Shown piece after piece: positions 16,863-28,683 of a stretch of 64,000 bases of DNA. The stretch's first letter is position 1. Every line of letters begins with the position of its first letter. The translations under genes and the position numbers were made by a program. The DNA lies in contig JABXIM010000025.1 of NCBI GenBank assembly GCA_013373085.1, positions 118,858-182,857 on the forward strand. Direction: 5' to 3'. This DNA is from Oceanospirillaceae bacterium (GTDB taxonomy: Bacteria; Pseudomonadota; Gammaproteobacteria; Pseudomonadales; Balneatricaceae). Below the pieces are notes generated by a model. It did no database searches. It was not told the origin of the DNA and saw nothing but the letters and a program-made list of their open reading frames with translations.

Positions 16863-17768
16863 ATGAACCGACGTCTCCCTCCCCTTAACCTGCTTCGAGG
16901 CTTCGAGGCGGCAGCTCGACACCTGAGCTTTACCCGTGCGGCAGAAGAGATGCATATCACCCAGGCCGCGGTGAGCCAGCAAATCAAGACGCTGGAGGAA
17001 TATCTGGGAGTACCATTGTTCCAGCGCATGACCCGCAAGCTGCGCCTGACCGAGGAGGGCCGGGTACTGTTGCCTGTGGTGCAGGAGGCCTTTGAGCACA
17101 TTGCGGTTACGGTGGCTGCGCTGGGCTCCGAGGAGCGGAAACGCACCCTGACGGTCGGCCTGGAGCCTTCTTTCGGAGCCAACTGGGTGTCGCCCCGACT
17201 CGGCCGGTTCTGGGCGCTGCATCCGGAGGTTGACCTGCGTCTTTATCACGCCCGGCACCGGGTTGATTTTTCCCGGGAAGAGCTTGAACTGGCCGTACGC
17301 TGGGGGCTGGATGACTGGCCTGACCTGAATGTCGAGCCCCTGATGGGCTTGGCTTTTACGCCAGTCTGCAGTCCTTCCCTACTGCAGGGAGAACGTCCGC
17401 TCCGTACACCGGCAGACCTTCGTTACCACACCCTGCTCCATGACCGTGATTACGAGGGGTGGTGTGAATGGCTGGCGACGCCGGAATGCAAGGAGGTCAA
17501 CCCGCAGAACGGGATACTCATCGATGACACAAACGTCGTGACCCAGGCGGCCATTGACGGCCAGGGGGTTGCATTGTGCGGGCTGGCACTGGTTGAAAGG
17601 CAACTCGCGGAAGGAAGGCTCGTCAGACCTTTTGCGCGGACGATCAGCACGAAGTCCGCCTACTATGTCATCTATCCACCAGCGGCCTTGAAACGTCCGG
17701 TCGTAAGGGACTTTATCGATTGGCTGCATACGGAGGTTTCCCGCGACCGATCCATGGATACACCGTGA
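16863..17768 (+). CDS. LysR family transcriptional regulator, GcvA-like
   Basis: A 301-residue LysR regulator. The winged HTH at about residues 8-66 reads LNLLRGFEAAARHLSFTRAA and then MHITQAAVSQQIKTLEEYLG, which is characteristic of the GcvA subgroup. The C-terminal half is the effector-binding domain. It is transcribed divergently from the quaternary-amine transporter operon across a 260-base spacer, the classical arrangement for control of that operon. The effector is probably the imported substrate or a breakdown product. Confidence 0.9.
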   Translation: MNRRLPPLNLLRGFEAAARHLSFTRAAEEMHITQAAVSQQIKTLEEYLGVPLFQRMTRKLRLTEEGRVLLPVVQEAFEHIAVTVAALGSEERKRTLTVGLEPSFGANWVSPRLGRFWALHPEVDLRLYHARHRVDFSREELELAVRWGLDDWPDLNVEPLMGLAFTPVCSPSLLQGERPLRTPADLRYHTLLHDRDYEGWCEWLATPECKEVNPQNGILIDDTNVVTQAAIDGQGVALCGLALVERQLAEGRLVRPFARTISTKSAYYVIYPPAALKRPVVRDFIDWLHTEVSRDRSMDTP

Positions 17769-17845
17769 TTGATGTGATGCGCTGATTCCAACGAAGGCCC
17801 CTTACGCTTACTTGCGCTGCATCAACCGCCCCCTGCAACCGATGA

Positions 17846-19694
<1,849 letters not shown>

Positions 19695-19695
<1 letters not shown>

Positions 19696-19970
19696 TGGAA
19701 CCGGACCGCAACCGGCGCCTGCAGCAGCGTCTCGAACGCCAGGCCCGGCGCCTGAAACGGGCCGAGCGCGAACGTCCGACACTGCTGGCGCAGACCATCT
19801 ACCTCGGTACTCTGGGGCTGGTGATGGTGCTGCCGGTGGTCGCCGGCGCCTATCTCGGCCACTGGCTCGACAACCTTGTAGAGGGCTATTCGACGCGCTG
19901 GACCCTGAGTCTCATCTTTCTCGGGGTGGTGATCGGTGCTTTCAACGTCTATTTGCTGATAAAGGAGTAG
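19695..19970 (+). CDS. atpQ: N-ATPase accessory subunit AtpQ (AtpZ/AtpI family)
   Basis: A 91-residue protein with a basic cytoplasmic N-terminus (about 1-28, rich in Arg) and two membrane helices. It contains LGLVMVLPVVAGAYLGHWLD and ends LGVVIGAFNVYLLIKE. This matches AtpQ, the AtpI-like protein of N-ATPase operons, thought to help assembly or ion access. Its ATG overlaps the atpC stop. In most N-ATPase operons atpR follows next; here only three bases separate atpQ from atpB. Confidence 0.85.
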
Positions 19971-19973
19971 CCG

Positions 19974-20654
19974 ATGGCAGGCCTCGACATGTTCCCCACT
20001 GTTCTTTTCAGCATCGGTCCGATCGAGGTGAGCGGATCTCTGCTGACCTCGATTGCCATCACCGCCGCGCTCGGCCTTCTGGTCACGCTGCTGTCGCGCC
20101 GTCTCCAGCCGGAGCCGGGGACGGTGCAACTGCTGGCGGAAGGTATCCTGACCGCGATCGAGGACGCGATCCGGGCGGTGGCGCCGGACCATGTTCGACA
20201 ACTGCTGCCGCTTATCGCCACCCTGTGGATCTTTCTCGTGGTGGCCAACCTGGTCGGGCTGATTCCAGGGCTGCACTCGCCGACACGCGACCTGTCGGCT
20301 ACCTCGGCGCTGGCAATTCTGGTGTTTCTGTCAGTGCATGTTTACGGCATTCGCAACCAGGGAATCAGAGCCTACCTGCGCCACTACCTGGCGCCGACAC
20401 CGGTGATGCTACCGTTCCATATCCTCAGTGAAATCACCCGGACCATCGCCCTGGCGGTACGCCTGTTCGGCAATATCATGAGTCTGGAAACCGCGGCATT
20501 GCTGATTCTGCTGGTCGCCGGATTCCTCGCGCCGATTCCGATTCTGATGCTGCATATCATCGAAGCGCTGGTACAGGCGTACATTTTCGGCATGCTGGCG
20601 CTGATATACGTCGCCAGTGCTCTGCAGTCGCAACAAGCAATCGGGAGAGACTAG
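19974..20654 (+). CDS. atpB: N-type F1Fo ATPase subunit a
   Basis: A 226-residue membrane subunit with five or six helices. The stator arginine is recognised in ITRTIALAVRLFGNIMS. The C-terminal helix carries HIIEALVQAYIFGMLALIY. It forms the ion half-channels against the c ring. AAAGGAG precedes the start codon. It follows atpQ directly, without atpR. Confidence 0.92.
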   Translation: MAGLDMFPTVLFSIGPIEVSGSLLTSIAITAALGLLVTLLSRRLQPEPGTVQLLAEGILTAIEDAIRAVAPDHVRQLLPLIATLWIFLVVANLVGLIPGLHSPTRDLSATSALAILVFLSVHVYGIRNQGIRAYLRHYLAPTPVMLPFHILSEITRTIALAVRLFGNIMSLETAALLILLVAGFLAPIPILMLHIIEALVQAYIFGMLALIYVASALQSQQAIGRD

Positions 20655-20930
20655 ATGACCGATATTTCATGGATCACCCTGGCCACGACCGCCGGCACCG
20701 TACTGGCCATCGCCATCGGCGTGCTGGGACCGGCGCTGGCGATGGGACGTGCCATCAGCAGCGCACTGGAAGCGCTTGCGCGCCAGCCGGAAGCGGAAAA
20801 ATCGATCATGCGTACCCTTTTCATCGGCCTGGCAATGATCGAGTCGCTGGCGATTTACGTGCTGGTCATCGTGCTGATCGTGCTGTTCCGCAACCCTCTG
20901 CTCGAATACGTGCTGCAGGCGGTATCCTGA
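20655..20930 (+). CDS. atpE: N-type F1Fo ATPase subunit c
   Basis: A 91-residue hairpin proteolipid. The ion-carrying carboxylate is Glu63 in GLAMIESLAIYV, and the polar loop is ALARQPEA. Relative to Na+-binding rings such as Ilyobacter (Gln32, Glu65, Ser66, Thr67, Tyr70), this protein keeps Glu63, Ser64 and Tyr68. It has Met30 where Gln (or, in other N-ATPases, Glu) is expected in helix 1, and Leu65 in place of Thr. Sodium coupling, which is typical of N-ATPases, is therefore doubtful. The protein lies in the usual operon position after subunit a. Confidence 0.92.
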   Translation: MTDISWITLATTAGTVLAIAIGVLGPALAMGRAISSALEALARQPEAEKSIMRTLFIGLAMIESLAIYVLVIVLIVLFRNPLLEYVLQAVS

Positions 20931-20955
20931 GCGACGGGTATCCGGAGGCATTGGC

Positions 20956-21756
20956 ATGGAACTGAGCGGTTCGACGTTCGTACTGGAGATCATCAACTTC
21001 CTGGTGCTGCTGTGGCTGCTGCAGCGTTTTTTCTACAAGCCGCTGCAGGCGGTCATCGCCCGTCGCCGCGCCGGCATCGATAAAGAGCTGGCCGACGCAG
21101 AAGCCATGCGGTCGCAGGCACAGGCGCTGCAGTCGCAGTACGAAAACCGGCTCAGTCACTGGGAGGCCGAGCGCCAGCGCGCCCGGGAAGCGTTGCAGCA
21201 GGAAATCGAGCGCGAGCGGGCCCGGCAACAAGAGGCCCTGCGCGACACCCTCGAAAAAGAGCGCCAGAAGGCCGAAGTCAGTCAGCAGCGCCAGTTGCTG
21301 GAGCGCCAGCAGCACCTCGAACGCCAGGCGTTGCAACAGAGCAGCCGCTTCGCGACCCGTCTGCTTGAGCGCTGCGCCGGTCCCGAGCTCGAGGCGACGC
21401 TGCTGCAGCTACTGCTGGAGTCGCTGCCGCAGTTGCCGGCGGAGCAATGCCAGGCACTGCGCGAACAGGCAGCCGAGCACCCTCAACCGGCTGAGGTCAG
21501 CAGCGCCTACGCCTTGTCCGAAGCAGCCCGTCAGGCAGTGCAACGCGGACTGGAACAGCTGCTCGAACAACCGGTCGAGTGCCGCTTTGGCGAAGACCCC
21601 GATTTGCTGGCGGGACTGCGGGTGTCGATCGGCCCCTGGGCACTGCGCGCGAGCCTGCGGGACGAGCTGCAGGCATTCGCCGATCTGGCGCAGAACAATG
21701 CCAGGGACGTCCCCTGCGAGCACCTGCTGGACACGGAGGCCGATGGCAATGGATGA
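20956..21756 (+). CDS. atpF: N-type F1Fo ATPase subunit b/delta
   Basis: A 266-residue peripheral-stalk subunit. One membrane helix (about 8-24) is followed by a long Gln/Glu/Arg-rich coiled coil to about residue 140, then a C-terminal domain with the delta-like pattern [17 protein letters not shown]. There is no separate delta gene, as usual for N-ATPases, so this domain probably replaces it. A GGAGG ribosome site precedes the ATG by about eight bases. It overlaps the start of atpA. Confidence 0.88.
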   Translation: MELSGSTFVLEIINFLVLLWLLQRFFYKPLQAVIARRRAGIDKELADAEAMRSQAQALQSQYENRLSHWEAERQRAREALQQEIERERARQQEALRDTLEKERQKAEVSQQRQLLERQQHLERQALQQSSRFATRLLERCAGPELEATLLQLLLESLPQLPAEQCQALREQAAEHPQPAEVSSAYALSEAARQAVQRGLEQLLEQPVECRFGEDPDLLAGLRVSIGPWALRASLRDELQAFADLAQNNARDVPCEHLLDTEADGNG

Positions 21757-23224
21757 ACGCGCCGACTATGCCGGACCGCTGGCTCGCCAGACCGAGTGGA
21801 TCGACCGCTATCGCCCGCAGGTCCGTATTAGCGAGCAGGGTTGCGTGGTATCCGTCGGCGACGGCATCGCCTGGGTCTCAGGCCTGCCCAGCGCGGCGAT
21901 CGACGACGTACTGGCGTTTGCGGACGGCAGCCTGGGCCTGGTGTTCGACCTCAACGTCGAGCTGATCGGCGCCATCCTGTTGCAGTCCACGGACGGGCTG
22001 ACCGCCGGCACCGCCGTCACACTCAGCCCGAACCCTTTGAGCCTGCCGGTAGGCGACGACCTGCTGGGTCGGGTCATCGACCCGCTGGGCAACCCGCTCG
22101 ACGGTGGGCCACCGCCGGACAGCAATCGTCGCCGCCGGCTGGAGACCGCTTCCCCTGCGATTATCGAGCGCGACTTCGTCCATCAGCCGCTCTATACCGG
22201 CATCAAGGTAATCGACACCCTGATACCGATCGGCCGTGGGCAGCGCCAGTTGCTGATCGGTGACGAAGGGCTCGGCCGCAGCTCCCTGGCGCTGGATACC
22301 GTCATCAACCAGCGTGGCCAACAGACCCTCTGCGTCTACGTGCTGATTGGCCAGAAGCGCTCCACCGTCGTCGATACCATTGCGCTGCTGCGCGACAACG
22401 GCGCCCTCGAATACAGCACCGTGGTGGTGGCCGAGGCCAGCGCCCTGCCGGGGCTGCAGCATCTGGCACCGTTCGCCGGCTGCGCCCTGGCCGAGTGCTG
22501 GATGCGCAGCGGGCGCCATGCCCTGGTGGTCTACGACGACCTATCGACCCATGCCAAGACCTATCGCGAACTGTCGCTGCTGCTGCGCCGTCCTCCCGGT
22601 CGCGAAGCCTATCCCGGCGATATTTTCTCGGTACATGCCCGGCTGCTAGAGCGAGCCACCTGTCTCGACGCCCACCTCGGCGGCGGCAGCCTGACCGCAC
22701 TGCCGATCGTCGAAACCCGGCTGGGCGAAATTGCCGCCTACATCCCGACCAACCTGATTTCGATTACCGACGGCCAGATCTATCTCGACGCCGAACTGTT
22801 CAGCGCCGGCTTCCGCCCGGCGATCGACATCGGCAAATCGGTCTCGCGTATCGGCGGCCGCGCCCAGCATCCGCGTATCAAGCAGGAAGCAGGCCGCATG
22901 AAGCTCGATTATCTGCAGTTCCTCGAGCTGGAGCTGTTTACCCGCTTTGGCGCCCGGCTCGAAGCCGAAATGGAGAAGAGCATCCGCCGCGGCCGTGTCC
23001 TGCGGGAAATTCTCAAGCAGGAGCGGCTGGCGCCGGTGACCATCGAATGCGAGCTGGCCTGGATGGTCGCCTTCAACGATGGTCTGTTCGACGCGCTGAC
23101 GCCGAGCGAGGTGCCGCAACGGCTGCAGCAACTGGCGCGCCAGACCCAAGGCTCGGGCCTGACGCTGGACGACGAACGCGAACGCTGGACAGGGATGGCG
23201 CGCCAGGGATCAGGCGCCGAATGA
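21749..23224 (+). CDS. atpA: N-type F1Fo ATPase subunit alpha
   Basis: A 491-residue alpha subunit. The start at 21749 has GGAGG nine bases upstream; ATG at 21743 is an alternative. The arginine-finger region KSVSRIGG and the blocks [14 protein letters not shown] and [20 protein letters not shown] are intact. The nucleotide-binding loop at residues 171-179 reads GDEGLGRSS instead of the usual GDRQTGKT/S, with Arg177 in place of the Walker A lysine. The non-catalytic nucleotide site is therefore probably altered. The start overlaps atpF and the end overlaps atpG. Confidence 0.92.
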   Translation: MDERADYAGPLARQTEWIDRYRPQVRISEQGCVVSVGDGIAWVSGLPSAAIDDVLAFADGSLGLVFDLNVELIGAILLQSTDGLTAGTAVTLSPNPLSLPVGDDLLGRVIDPLGNPLDGGPPPDSNRRRRLETASPAIIERDFVHQPLYTGIKVIDTLIPIGRGQRQLLIGDEGLGRSSLALDTVINQRGQQTLCVYVLIGQKRSTVVDTIALLRDNGALEYSTVVVAEASALPGLQHLAPFAGCALAECWMRSGRHALVVYDDLSTHAKTYRELSLLLRRPPGREAYPGDIFSVHARLLERATCLDAHLGGGSLTALPIVETRLGEIAAYIPTNLISITDGQIYLDAELFSAGFRPAIDIGKSVSRIGGRAQHPRIKQEAGRMKLDYLQFLELELFTRFGARLEAEMEKSIRRGRVLREILKQERLAPVTIECELAWMVAFNDGLFDALTPSEVPQRLQQLARQTQGSGLTLDDERERWTGMARQGSGAE

Positions 23225-24066
23225 GCCGGCAGCAACTCGAACGGCATCTACGCAAGCTGCGGGAAGCACGTGAAATCATGAATGCGATGAAATCACTCGC
23301 CTTCATGGAGACCCGTCGCCTGACGCAGCGGCTCGAGGCCCAACGCGCGCTGGTGCAAGGCATCGAGGAGACGGCGGCGGAGCTGCTCGCCTTCCATCCC
23401 GAGTTACGGCCGCAACCTGCCGTCACCGCGCCACTAATCCTGCTGTTCGGCTCCGAGCGAGGCTTCTGCGGCAGCTTCAACGATCGCCTGCTGCAGGCTC
23501 TGGAGCCGAATTACGACGGGACCGAGCGACTGATCGCCTGTGGTCACAAGCTCTGTAGCCGACTGGAGGGCGATCGGCGCCTGTACCGGGCACTCGACGG
23601 TGCTTCGGTACTCGACGAGATCGCGGGGACGCTGAACCGCCTGAGCGATACGCTCGCCGAACTGCATGCCGGTGCCAGCGGACTCCATCTACGGGTGCTG
23701 TACCAGGATCCCGACGCCCACGACATTATCGACCGGCCGCTGCTGCCACCCTTCCAGGCAATCGGCGCAACGCCGACCCGCCACGGTTGCCCCCCGGACC
23801 TCAACGTGCCGCCGGCACAATGCCTTGCTGAAATCATCGAGCACTACCTGTTCGCCGAGCTGCACAGCATCGCCTACCTGTCGCTGATGGCCGAGAATCA
23901 GCAACGCATGCAGCATCTGGACGGTGCCGTGCGCTATCTCGACGAGCGTCTAGACGTCCTCGCCCAAAAGGGCCGTGAAATTCGCCAGGAAGAAATCACC
24001 GAGGAAATCGAGGTGATTCTGCTCAATTCCGATATGGCGTCGGTGCTGTCGAGCCACGATGAGTAA
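23221..24066 (+). CDS. atpG: N-type F1Fo ATPase subunit gamma
   Basis: A 281-residue rotor-shaft subunit. The start ATG overlaps the atpA stop (ATGA). The N-terminal helix begins [20 protein letters not shown] and the C-terminal helix contains [13 protein letters not shown], the coiled-coil pair that turns in the alpha-beta hexamer. The central domain has [15 protein letters not shown]. It is the last gene of the operon; no T-rich terminator is visible after it, only an AT-rich stretch. Confidence 0.9.
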   Translation: MSRQQLERHLRKLREAREIMNAMKSLAFMETRRLTQRLEAQRALVQGIEETAAELLAFHPELRPQPAVTAPLILLFGSERGFCGSFNDRLLQALEPNYDGTERLIACGHKLCSRLEGDRRLYRALDGASVLDEIAGTLNRLSDTLAELHAGASGLHLRVLYQDPDAHDIIDRPLLPPFQAIGATPTRHGCPPDLNVPPAQCLAEIIEHYLFAELHSIAYLSLMAENQQRMQHLDGAVRYLDERLDVLAQKGREIRQEEITEEIEVILLNSDMASVLSSHDE

Positions 24067-24164
24067 GAGTTCGAGAAGATATTTACTATTTAAGTTTTAT
24101 CTAATATAAATAAAGACAGGCCTCCGCGCACACGAGCTTATCGATCGATCCGAGGAGAAACGAG

Positions 24165-24392
24165 ATGGCTGCGTCGTCCAATATTGATACCCTGGTATTC
24201 CGCTTTGCCGGAATCTTTATCCTGCTGTCGCTGTTGCTGTCGCAACTGCACTCGGTCCAGTGGCTGTGGCTCACCGCCTTCGTCGGCGCCGACATGCTGC
24301 AGGCGTCCTTCACCGGCTTCTGCCCGCTGGCGAAGATCCTGGCCAAAATCGGCGTTGGCGAGGGTTCCGCATTTTCCTGCAAGGCACATTGA
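24165..24392 (+). CDS. DUF2892 (YgaP-type transmembrane) small protein
   Basis: A 75-residue inner-membrane protein with two helices (about 10-26 and 31-48) and the family pattern [20 protein letters not shown] then [17 protein letters not shown] lies seven bases before the ATG. Relatives are the membrane part of the rhodanese YgaP and stand-alone proteins near sulfur or heavy-metal genes. It stands alone here and its function is unknown. Confidence 0.85.
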   Translation: MAASSNIDTLVFRFAGIFILLSLLLSQLHSVQWLWLTAFVGADMLQASFTGFCPLAKILAKIGVGEGSAFSCKAH

Positions 24393-24497
24393 GGTTCCCG
24401 GCCAAGCGGGAACGGGGGCATCTACCGGACGTACCACCGGTCTTACAACGGTAACGCCAACGGCAGTACCTCACCGAATAGCACTCGTCCCGGGGCG

Positions 24498-24620
24498 GTG
24501 TAACCCATCGATGATTCAGGCCTAGGAGGTGCGAGTTGAAACCGCTAGATGGGTTACACGGCGCCTTGGCTGAGTCAGAATCGGACAGGACGTGCCGGGA
24601 AGCCGCTGCACCCATCCTAC
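24498..24620. repeat. partial copy of GTAACCCATC/GATGGGTTAC dispersed repeat
   Basis: Contains GTAACCCATC and, about 50 bases later, GATGGGTTACAC, then ends CACCCATCCTAC. Order and spacing match the copy at 38908-39089, including a shared internal GGCCT and TTGA. The left terminal repeat GTAGGATGGGTG is missing here, so this copy is truncated. Confidence 0.8.
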
Positions 24621-24676
24621 GAATCATCGTGGCGGTGACGACCACCCGGCATTGGTGACGGTTGCCAGCGCCATCT

Positions 24677-24710
24677 GAAACGGTAAGCTATCGGAAACGG
24701 TAAGCTATCG
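24677..24710. repeat. tandem duplication of a 17-base unit
   Basis: GAAACGGTAAGCTATCG occurs twice, head to tail and without a gap, 33 bases before the start of the nuclease gene. It may affect the promoter or leader of that gene. Confidence 0.8.
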
Positions 24711-24742
24711 TACGCATCCCAAACCTTTTCCGGACCGCGCCT

Positions 24743-26416
24743 TTGACCGCCCTGCCCGATCGCCCCGAAGCCGCCACGCTCGACAACCCGCTCTACTACC
24801 TGGAAAACTTCCGCACGGTGCTGCGCTGGGTCGAGGCACGCCATGCCGACCTGCTGCTCGACAGTGAACGGCGTCGGCTGGAGGACTTCTGGCGCCTGCC
24901 CGAAGGCTCCCAGGCATTGCTGGTCCGGATGGTGATGCGCAAGGGCGAGCACTTTCGCCTCGGCAAGCTCAACTATACCGAGATCGGTTCCAGCGAGGCC
25001 GCGCTCGGCCCCCTGGTAGATGACCGCTGGATAGACCCCGAGCCATGCCTGTCGCTGGGCGAGCTGTTCGCACTGCTGACCCGGCCGGAACTGGGGGACG
25101 CGCTGGCTTCGCGCATCGCCGAGGCCGGCCTGAAAAAATCCGTCACCAAGCAGACATTGCTGGAGGCGCTCGCGGCAACGGATCCGGTACCGGCCCCGCT
25201 GTCGCACTGGTGGCCAGGCGCCGGCGACCAGGTGCTGGCGCTGAACGAGATGGCGCTGTTCGACCGTATCCGGCTGATGTTCTTCGGCAACCTGCGCCAG
25301 GACTGGTCCGAGTTCGTGCTCGCGGAGCTGGGCCACCAGCACTATGAAGCGGTCCCGCTGACGGAGGACTCGCGTGCATTCCAGCGCCGTGCCGATGTCG
25401 ATGCCTACCTGCACCTGCATCGCTGCCGCGAGCGGCTCGAGACAGAGGAAGCCCCCGCCGACGTCTGGCGGGACATTCCTCGCGAACCGAACTCAAACCC
25501 CTGGCTCGAGACCCGCCGTGGCCGGCTGCTCTACGCCCTTGGCCGCAGCGCTGAGCGCAGTGGCGACCAGGTTCTGGCACTCCAGGCCTGGGGCGAAAGT
25601 GTCCATCCCGAGGCCCGCCTGAAGCAATTGCGCCTGATGGAACGGCGCGGCGAGGATGCCGACGCCTGGCCTCTGCTGCTGGCCGCCCTGCCGAACCCAC
25701 GCAATGCCGCCGAGCAGCTGGGTCTGGAACGGCTCCAAAAACGCCTCGGCAAACGCCTCGGCCACAGGGTGCCGCCAATGCCGGGCCCCGCCGCACTCGA
25801 AATACTGGAGCTGAATTTGCCGCAGCCCGAACACGGCTCGGTCGAACGGGCGGTGGCCGAGCATTTCAGCGCCCCCGACTCCGAGGTTTTCTACGTCGAG
25901 AACTGGCTGTTCAACGGCCTGCTGGCGCTGCTCTGCTGGCCGGCCTTCTACGCCCCGCTGCCCGGCGCTTTTTTCCACCCGTTCCAGGGCGGGCCGGCGG
26001 ACCTGTACCGCGGCGACTTCCTCGAACGCCGCCGGGCGCTGTTCGACGACTGCCTCGGTCTGCTCGACTCGGGCGAATACCGCGGCCGCATTCTCGACAC
26101 CTGGGCGCGCAAGGCGGGCATCAGCAACCCGATGCTGTACTGGCCGCTGCTGCCGCGACCGCTGATCGAGCGGGCGCTGGACTGCATCTCCCCGGCGCAC
26201 CTGAAAGCCGTGTTCGGGCGCATGCTCGGCGACCTGCGCGAGTACCGATCAGGCCTGCCGGACCTGATCCAGTTCTGGCCGCAGGAACGGCGTTACCGGC
26301 TGGTCGAGGTCAAGGGGCCGGGCGACCGGCTGCAGGATCACCAGCGCCGCTGGCTTGGCTTTATGCGCGAGCAGAAGATGGACGTTGCCGTCTGTCACGT
26401 AAAATGGAGCGGCTGA
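24743..26416 (+). CDS. FAN1-like VRR-NUC domain nuclease
   Basis: A 557-residue structure-specific nuclease of the FAN1 family, which in other organisms trims branched DNA and helps repair interstrand crosslinks. The long N-terminal half is helical and contains DRWIDPEPCLSLGELFALLT. The C-terminal VRR-NUC domain has the PD-(D/E)xK residues Asp507 (GLPDLIQFW), Glu522 and Lys524 (VEVKGPGDRLQDHQ). No ATG lies near the start, so TTG at 24743 is proposed; no strong ribosome site is visible. Its stop overlaps the start codon of the helicase gene, so the two are coupled and probably act together. Confidence 0.88.
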   Translation: MTALPDRPEAATLDNPLYYLENFRTVLRWVEARHADLLLDSERRRLEDFWRLPEGSQALLVRMVMRKGEHFRLGKLNYTEIGSSEAALGPLVDDRWIDPEPCLSLGELFALLTRPELGDALASRIAEAGLKKSVTKQTLLEALAATDPVPAPLSHWWPGAGDQVLALNEMALFDRIRLMFFGNLRQDWSEFVLAELGHQHYEAVPLTEDSRAFQRRADVDAYLHLHRCRERLETEEAPADVWRDIPREPNSNPWLETRRGRLLYALGRSAERSGDQVLALQAWGESVHPEARLKQLRLMERRGEDADAWPLLLAALPNPRNAAEQLGLERLQKRLGKRLGHRVPPMPGPAALEILELNLPQPEHGSVERAVAEHFSAPDSEVFYVENWLFNGLLALLCWPAFYAPLPGAFFHPFQGGPADLYRGDFLERRRALFDDCLGLLDSGEYRGRILDTWARKAGISNPMLYWPLLPRPLIERALDCISPAHLKAVFGRMLGDLREYRSGLPDLIQFWPQERRYRLVEVKGPGDRLQDHQRRWLGFMREQKMDVAVCHVKWSG

Positions 26417-28680
26417 TGCGCGTCGCTGTAAGGACGCTCTGCGAGTTTGCAGCGCGAACCGGCAGCCTGGACCATCGCTATACGCCCTCGCCGACGGCCG
26501 AAGAGGGCATCGAGGGCCACGCCCGGGTGCAGGCCCGGCGCGGCGGCGGCTACCAGGCCGAACTGCCATTGTCCGGCGAATGCGAGGGGTTGCTGCTGAG
26601 TGGGCGCGCCGACGGTTACGACCCGGTCCGCGGCCGGCTCGAGGAGATCAAGACCCATCGCGGCGACCTGTCTCGGCTGTCCGGGGCGCAGCAGGCACTG
26701 CACCGGGCGCAGCTGCGGGTGTACGGCGCCCTGCTCTGCGCCCGCGACGGCCTCGCGTCGCTGGAACTGGCGCTGATCTACTACGACGTCGGCAGGGACA
26801 GCGAAACCGAGCGCGTGGAACGGCTGGACGCGGACGAGCTGCAGCACAACCTGCGCGAGCTGTGCCGCGCCTACCGCGGTTGGGCCGAACAGGAACACGC
26901 CCATCGCGCCAGCCGCGACGCCGCACTGCAGGAACTGCGCTTTGCCTATCCGGACTTTCGCCATGGCCAGCGCGGACTTTCGGAAAGCGTCTACAAGGCC
27001 GCCAGTACCGGTCGGGCGCTGATGCTGCAGGCGCCGACCGGCATCGGCAAAACCCTGGGCACCCTCTACCCGACGCTGATGGCGCTGCCGCGCCGCCGCA
27101 TCGACCGTCTGTTCTACCTCACCGCGCGCAACACCGGCCGCCGGCTCGCGCTTGATGCGGTACGGCAGCTGACCGAAGCCCAGCCCGAGCCGCTGCCGTT
27201 GCGGGTACTGGAGCTGAGCGCCCGGGAGCATGCCTGCGAACATCCGGAGCTGGCCTGTCATGGCGAGTCCTGCCCGCTGGCGCAGGGTTTCTTCGACCGC
27301 CTGCCGGCGGCGCGGCAGGCTGCGGCAACCGCTGAGACAGCGCTCGACCGGGAACGGCTGCGCGAACTGGCGCTCGAGCACGGCATCTGCCCCTATTACC
27401 TGGGACAGGAGATGGCGCGCTGGTCCGACCTGGTGGTCGCCGACGTCAACCATTTCTTCGACCAGCAGGCGCTGCTGCACGCGCTGACGAAGCAGAATGA
27501 CTGGAAGGCGGCGCTACTGATCGACGAGGCACACAACCTGATCGACCGCGCCCGCGGCATGTACAGCACCGGCCTCGAGCAGCAGCGGCTGCTGCAGCTG
27601 AAGAAGACCGCGCCGACGGTGCTGAAAAAGCCGCTGGAGTCGCTATCGCGACAATGGAGCAGCCTGGTCCGGGAGCAGGGCCTGGGCGACAGTACCAACG
27701 TGACGAAACAGCTGGAGCTGCTGCCGACGGAGCTGAGCGGCGCACTGCAGGGGATCGTCTCGGCCATCGGCGACTACCTCGCCGAGCACCCTGCAGACGC
27801 CGCGCTGCAGGAGCTGCTGTTCGAGGCGGTCGGCTACCTGCGCCTGGCGGAGCGCTTCGGCGATCATTCGCTGGCCGAGCTGTCCCGCGCCGGACGCGGT
27901 AGGGCAAGTCTTTCGATCCGCAACCTGGTGCCGGCAGACTTCGTTGCCGAACGTTTCGCCGCGGCGCACAGCGCCACGCTGTTTTCGGCCACGCTGTCGC
28001 CCCCGGTCTACCACCGCGACCTGCTGGGGCTCCCCGTCGATACCGTCTGGCAGGAGGTCGAGAGCCCCTTCGCCGCCGCCCAGCTTGAAACCCGTTTCGA
28101 GACCGGCATCAGCACCCGCTTTCGCGACCGCCAGGCGTCGATTGCGCCGATCGTGCAGATTCTGGCCGACCAGTACCAGCGGCGCCCCGGCAACTACCTC
28201 GCCTACTTCAGCAGCTTCGCCTATCTGGAGTCCGTATACGAGCGGCTGCAGCAGGAGGCGCCGGAGCTGCCGCTCTGGCGCCAGTCGTCGGGGATGTCGC
28301 AGCAGGCGAGGCAAGCCTTTCTCGAGCGCTTCAGCGAGAGTGGCCAGGGTATCGGCTTCGCCGTGCTCGGCGGCGCCTTCGCCGAAGGCATCGACCTGCC
28401 CGGAAACCGCCTGATCGGCGCTTTCGTCGCCACCCTGGGGCTGCCACCGTTCGACGACTGGCACGAGGAACTGCGCACGCGACTGCAGCGCCGTTTCGGC
28501 CGCGGCTATGATTACGCTTACCTGTATCCGGGCATGCAGAAGGTGGTGCAGGCCGCCGGCCGGGTGATCCGCACTCCCGAGGACCGCGGCACCGTCATTC
28601 TCATCGATGACCGCTTCGGGCGGCCCGAGGTGCGCAGCCTGCTGCCAGCCTGGTGGCAGCTGCCCCAACGCCAACGGTAG
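26416..28680 (+). CDS. XPD/DinG-like iron-sulfur DNA helicase with PDDEXK-like N-terminal region
   Basis: A 754-residue superfamily 2 helicase. Walker A is APTGIGKT (206-213) and the DEAH box is at 370-373 (LLIDEAHNL). Four cysteines (274, 281, 286, 325) lie between them, as in the [4Fe-4S] domain of XPD/DinG. Motif VI is close to AAGRVIRTPEDRG. The first ~170 residues look like a RecB-type nuclease fold (LLSGRADGYD, EIKTHRG). The ATG shares bases with the upstream nuclease stop. It is likely to unwind damaged or branched DNA for the FAN1-like partner. Confidence 0.9.
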   Translation: MRVAVRTLCEFAARTGSLDHRYTPSPTAEEGIEGHARVQARRGGGYQAELPLSGECEGLLLSGRADGYDPVRGRLEEIKTHRGDLSRLSGAQQALHRAQLRVYGALLCARDGLASLELALIYYDVGRDSETERVERLDADELQHNLRELCRAYRGWAEQEHAHRASRDAALQELRFAYPDFRHGQRGLSESVYKAASTGRALMLQAPTGIGKTLGTLYPTLMALPRRRIDRLFYLTARNTGRRLALDAVRQLTEAQPEPLPLRVLELSAREHACEHPELACHGESCPLAQGFFDRLPAARQAAATAETALDRERLRELALEHGICPYYLGQEMARWSDLVVADVNHFFDQQALLHALTKQNDWKAALLIDEAHNLIDRARGMYSTGLEQQRLLQLKKTAPTVLKKPLESLSRQWSSLVREQGLGDSTNVTKQLELLPTELSGALQGIVSAIGDYLAEHPADAALQELLFEAVGYLRLAERFGDHSLAELSRAGRGRASLSIRNLVPADFVAERFAAAHSATLFSATLSPPVYHRDLLGLPVDTVWQEVESPFAAAQLETRFETGISTRFRDRQASIAPIVQILADQYQRRPGNYLAYFSSFAYLESVYERLQQEAPELPLWRQSSGMSQQARQAFLERFSESGQGIGFAVLGGAFAEGIDLPGNRLIGAFVATLGLPPFDDWHEELRTRLQRRFGRGYDYAYLYPGMQKVVQAAGRVIRTPEDRGTVILIDDRFGRPEVRSLLPAWWQLPQRQR

Positions 28681-28683
28681 CCA

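Larger units (their letters stand above)
24393..24742. other. intergenic region holding two repeat structures
   Basis: No gene is seen between the DUF2892 gene and the nuclease gene. The stretch holds a partial copy of a dispersed inverted repeat (24498-24620) and a tandem 17-base duplication (24677-24710). Confidence 0.7.
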
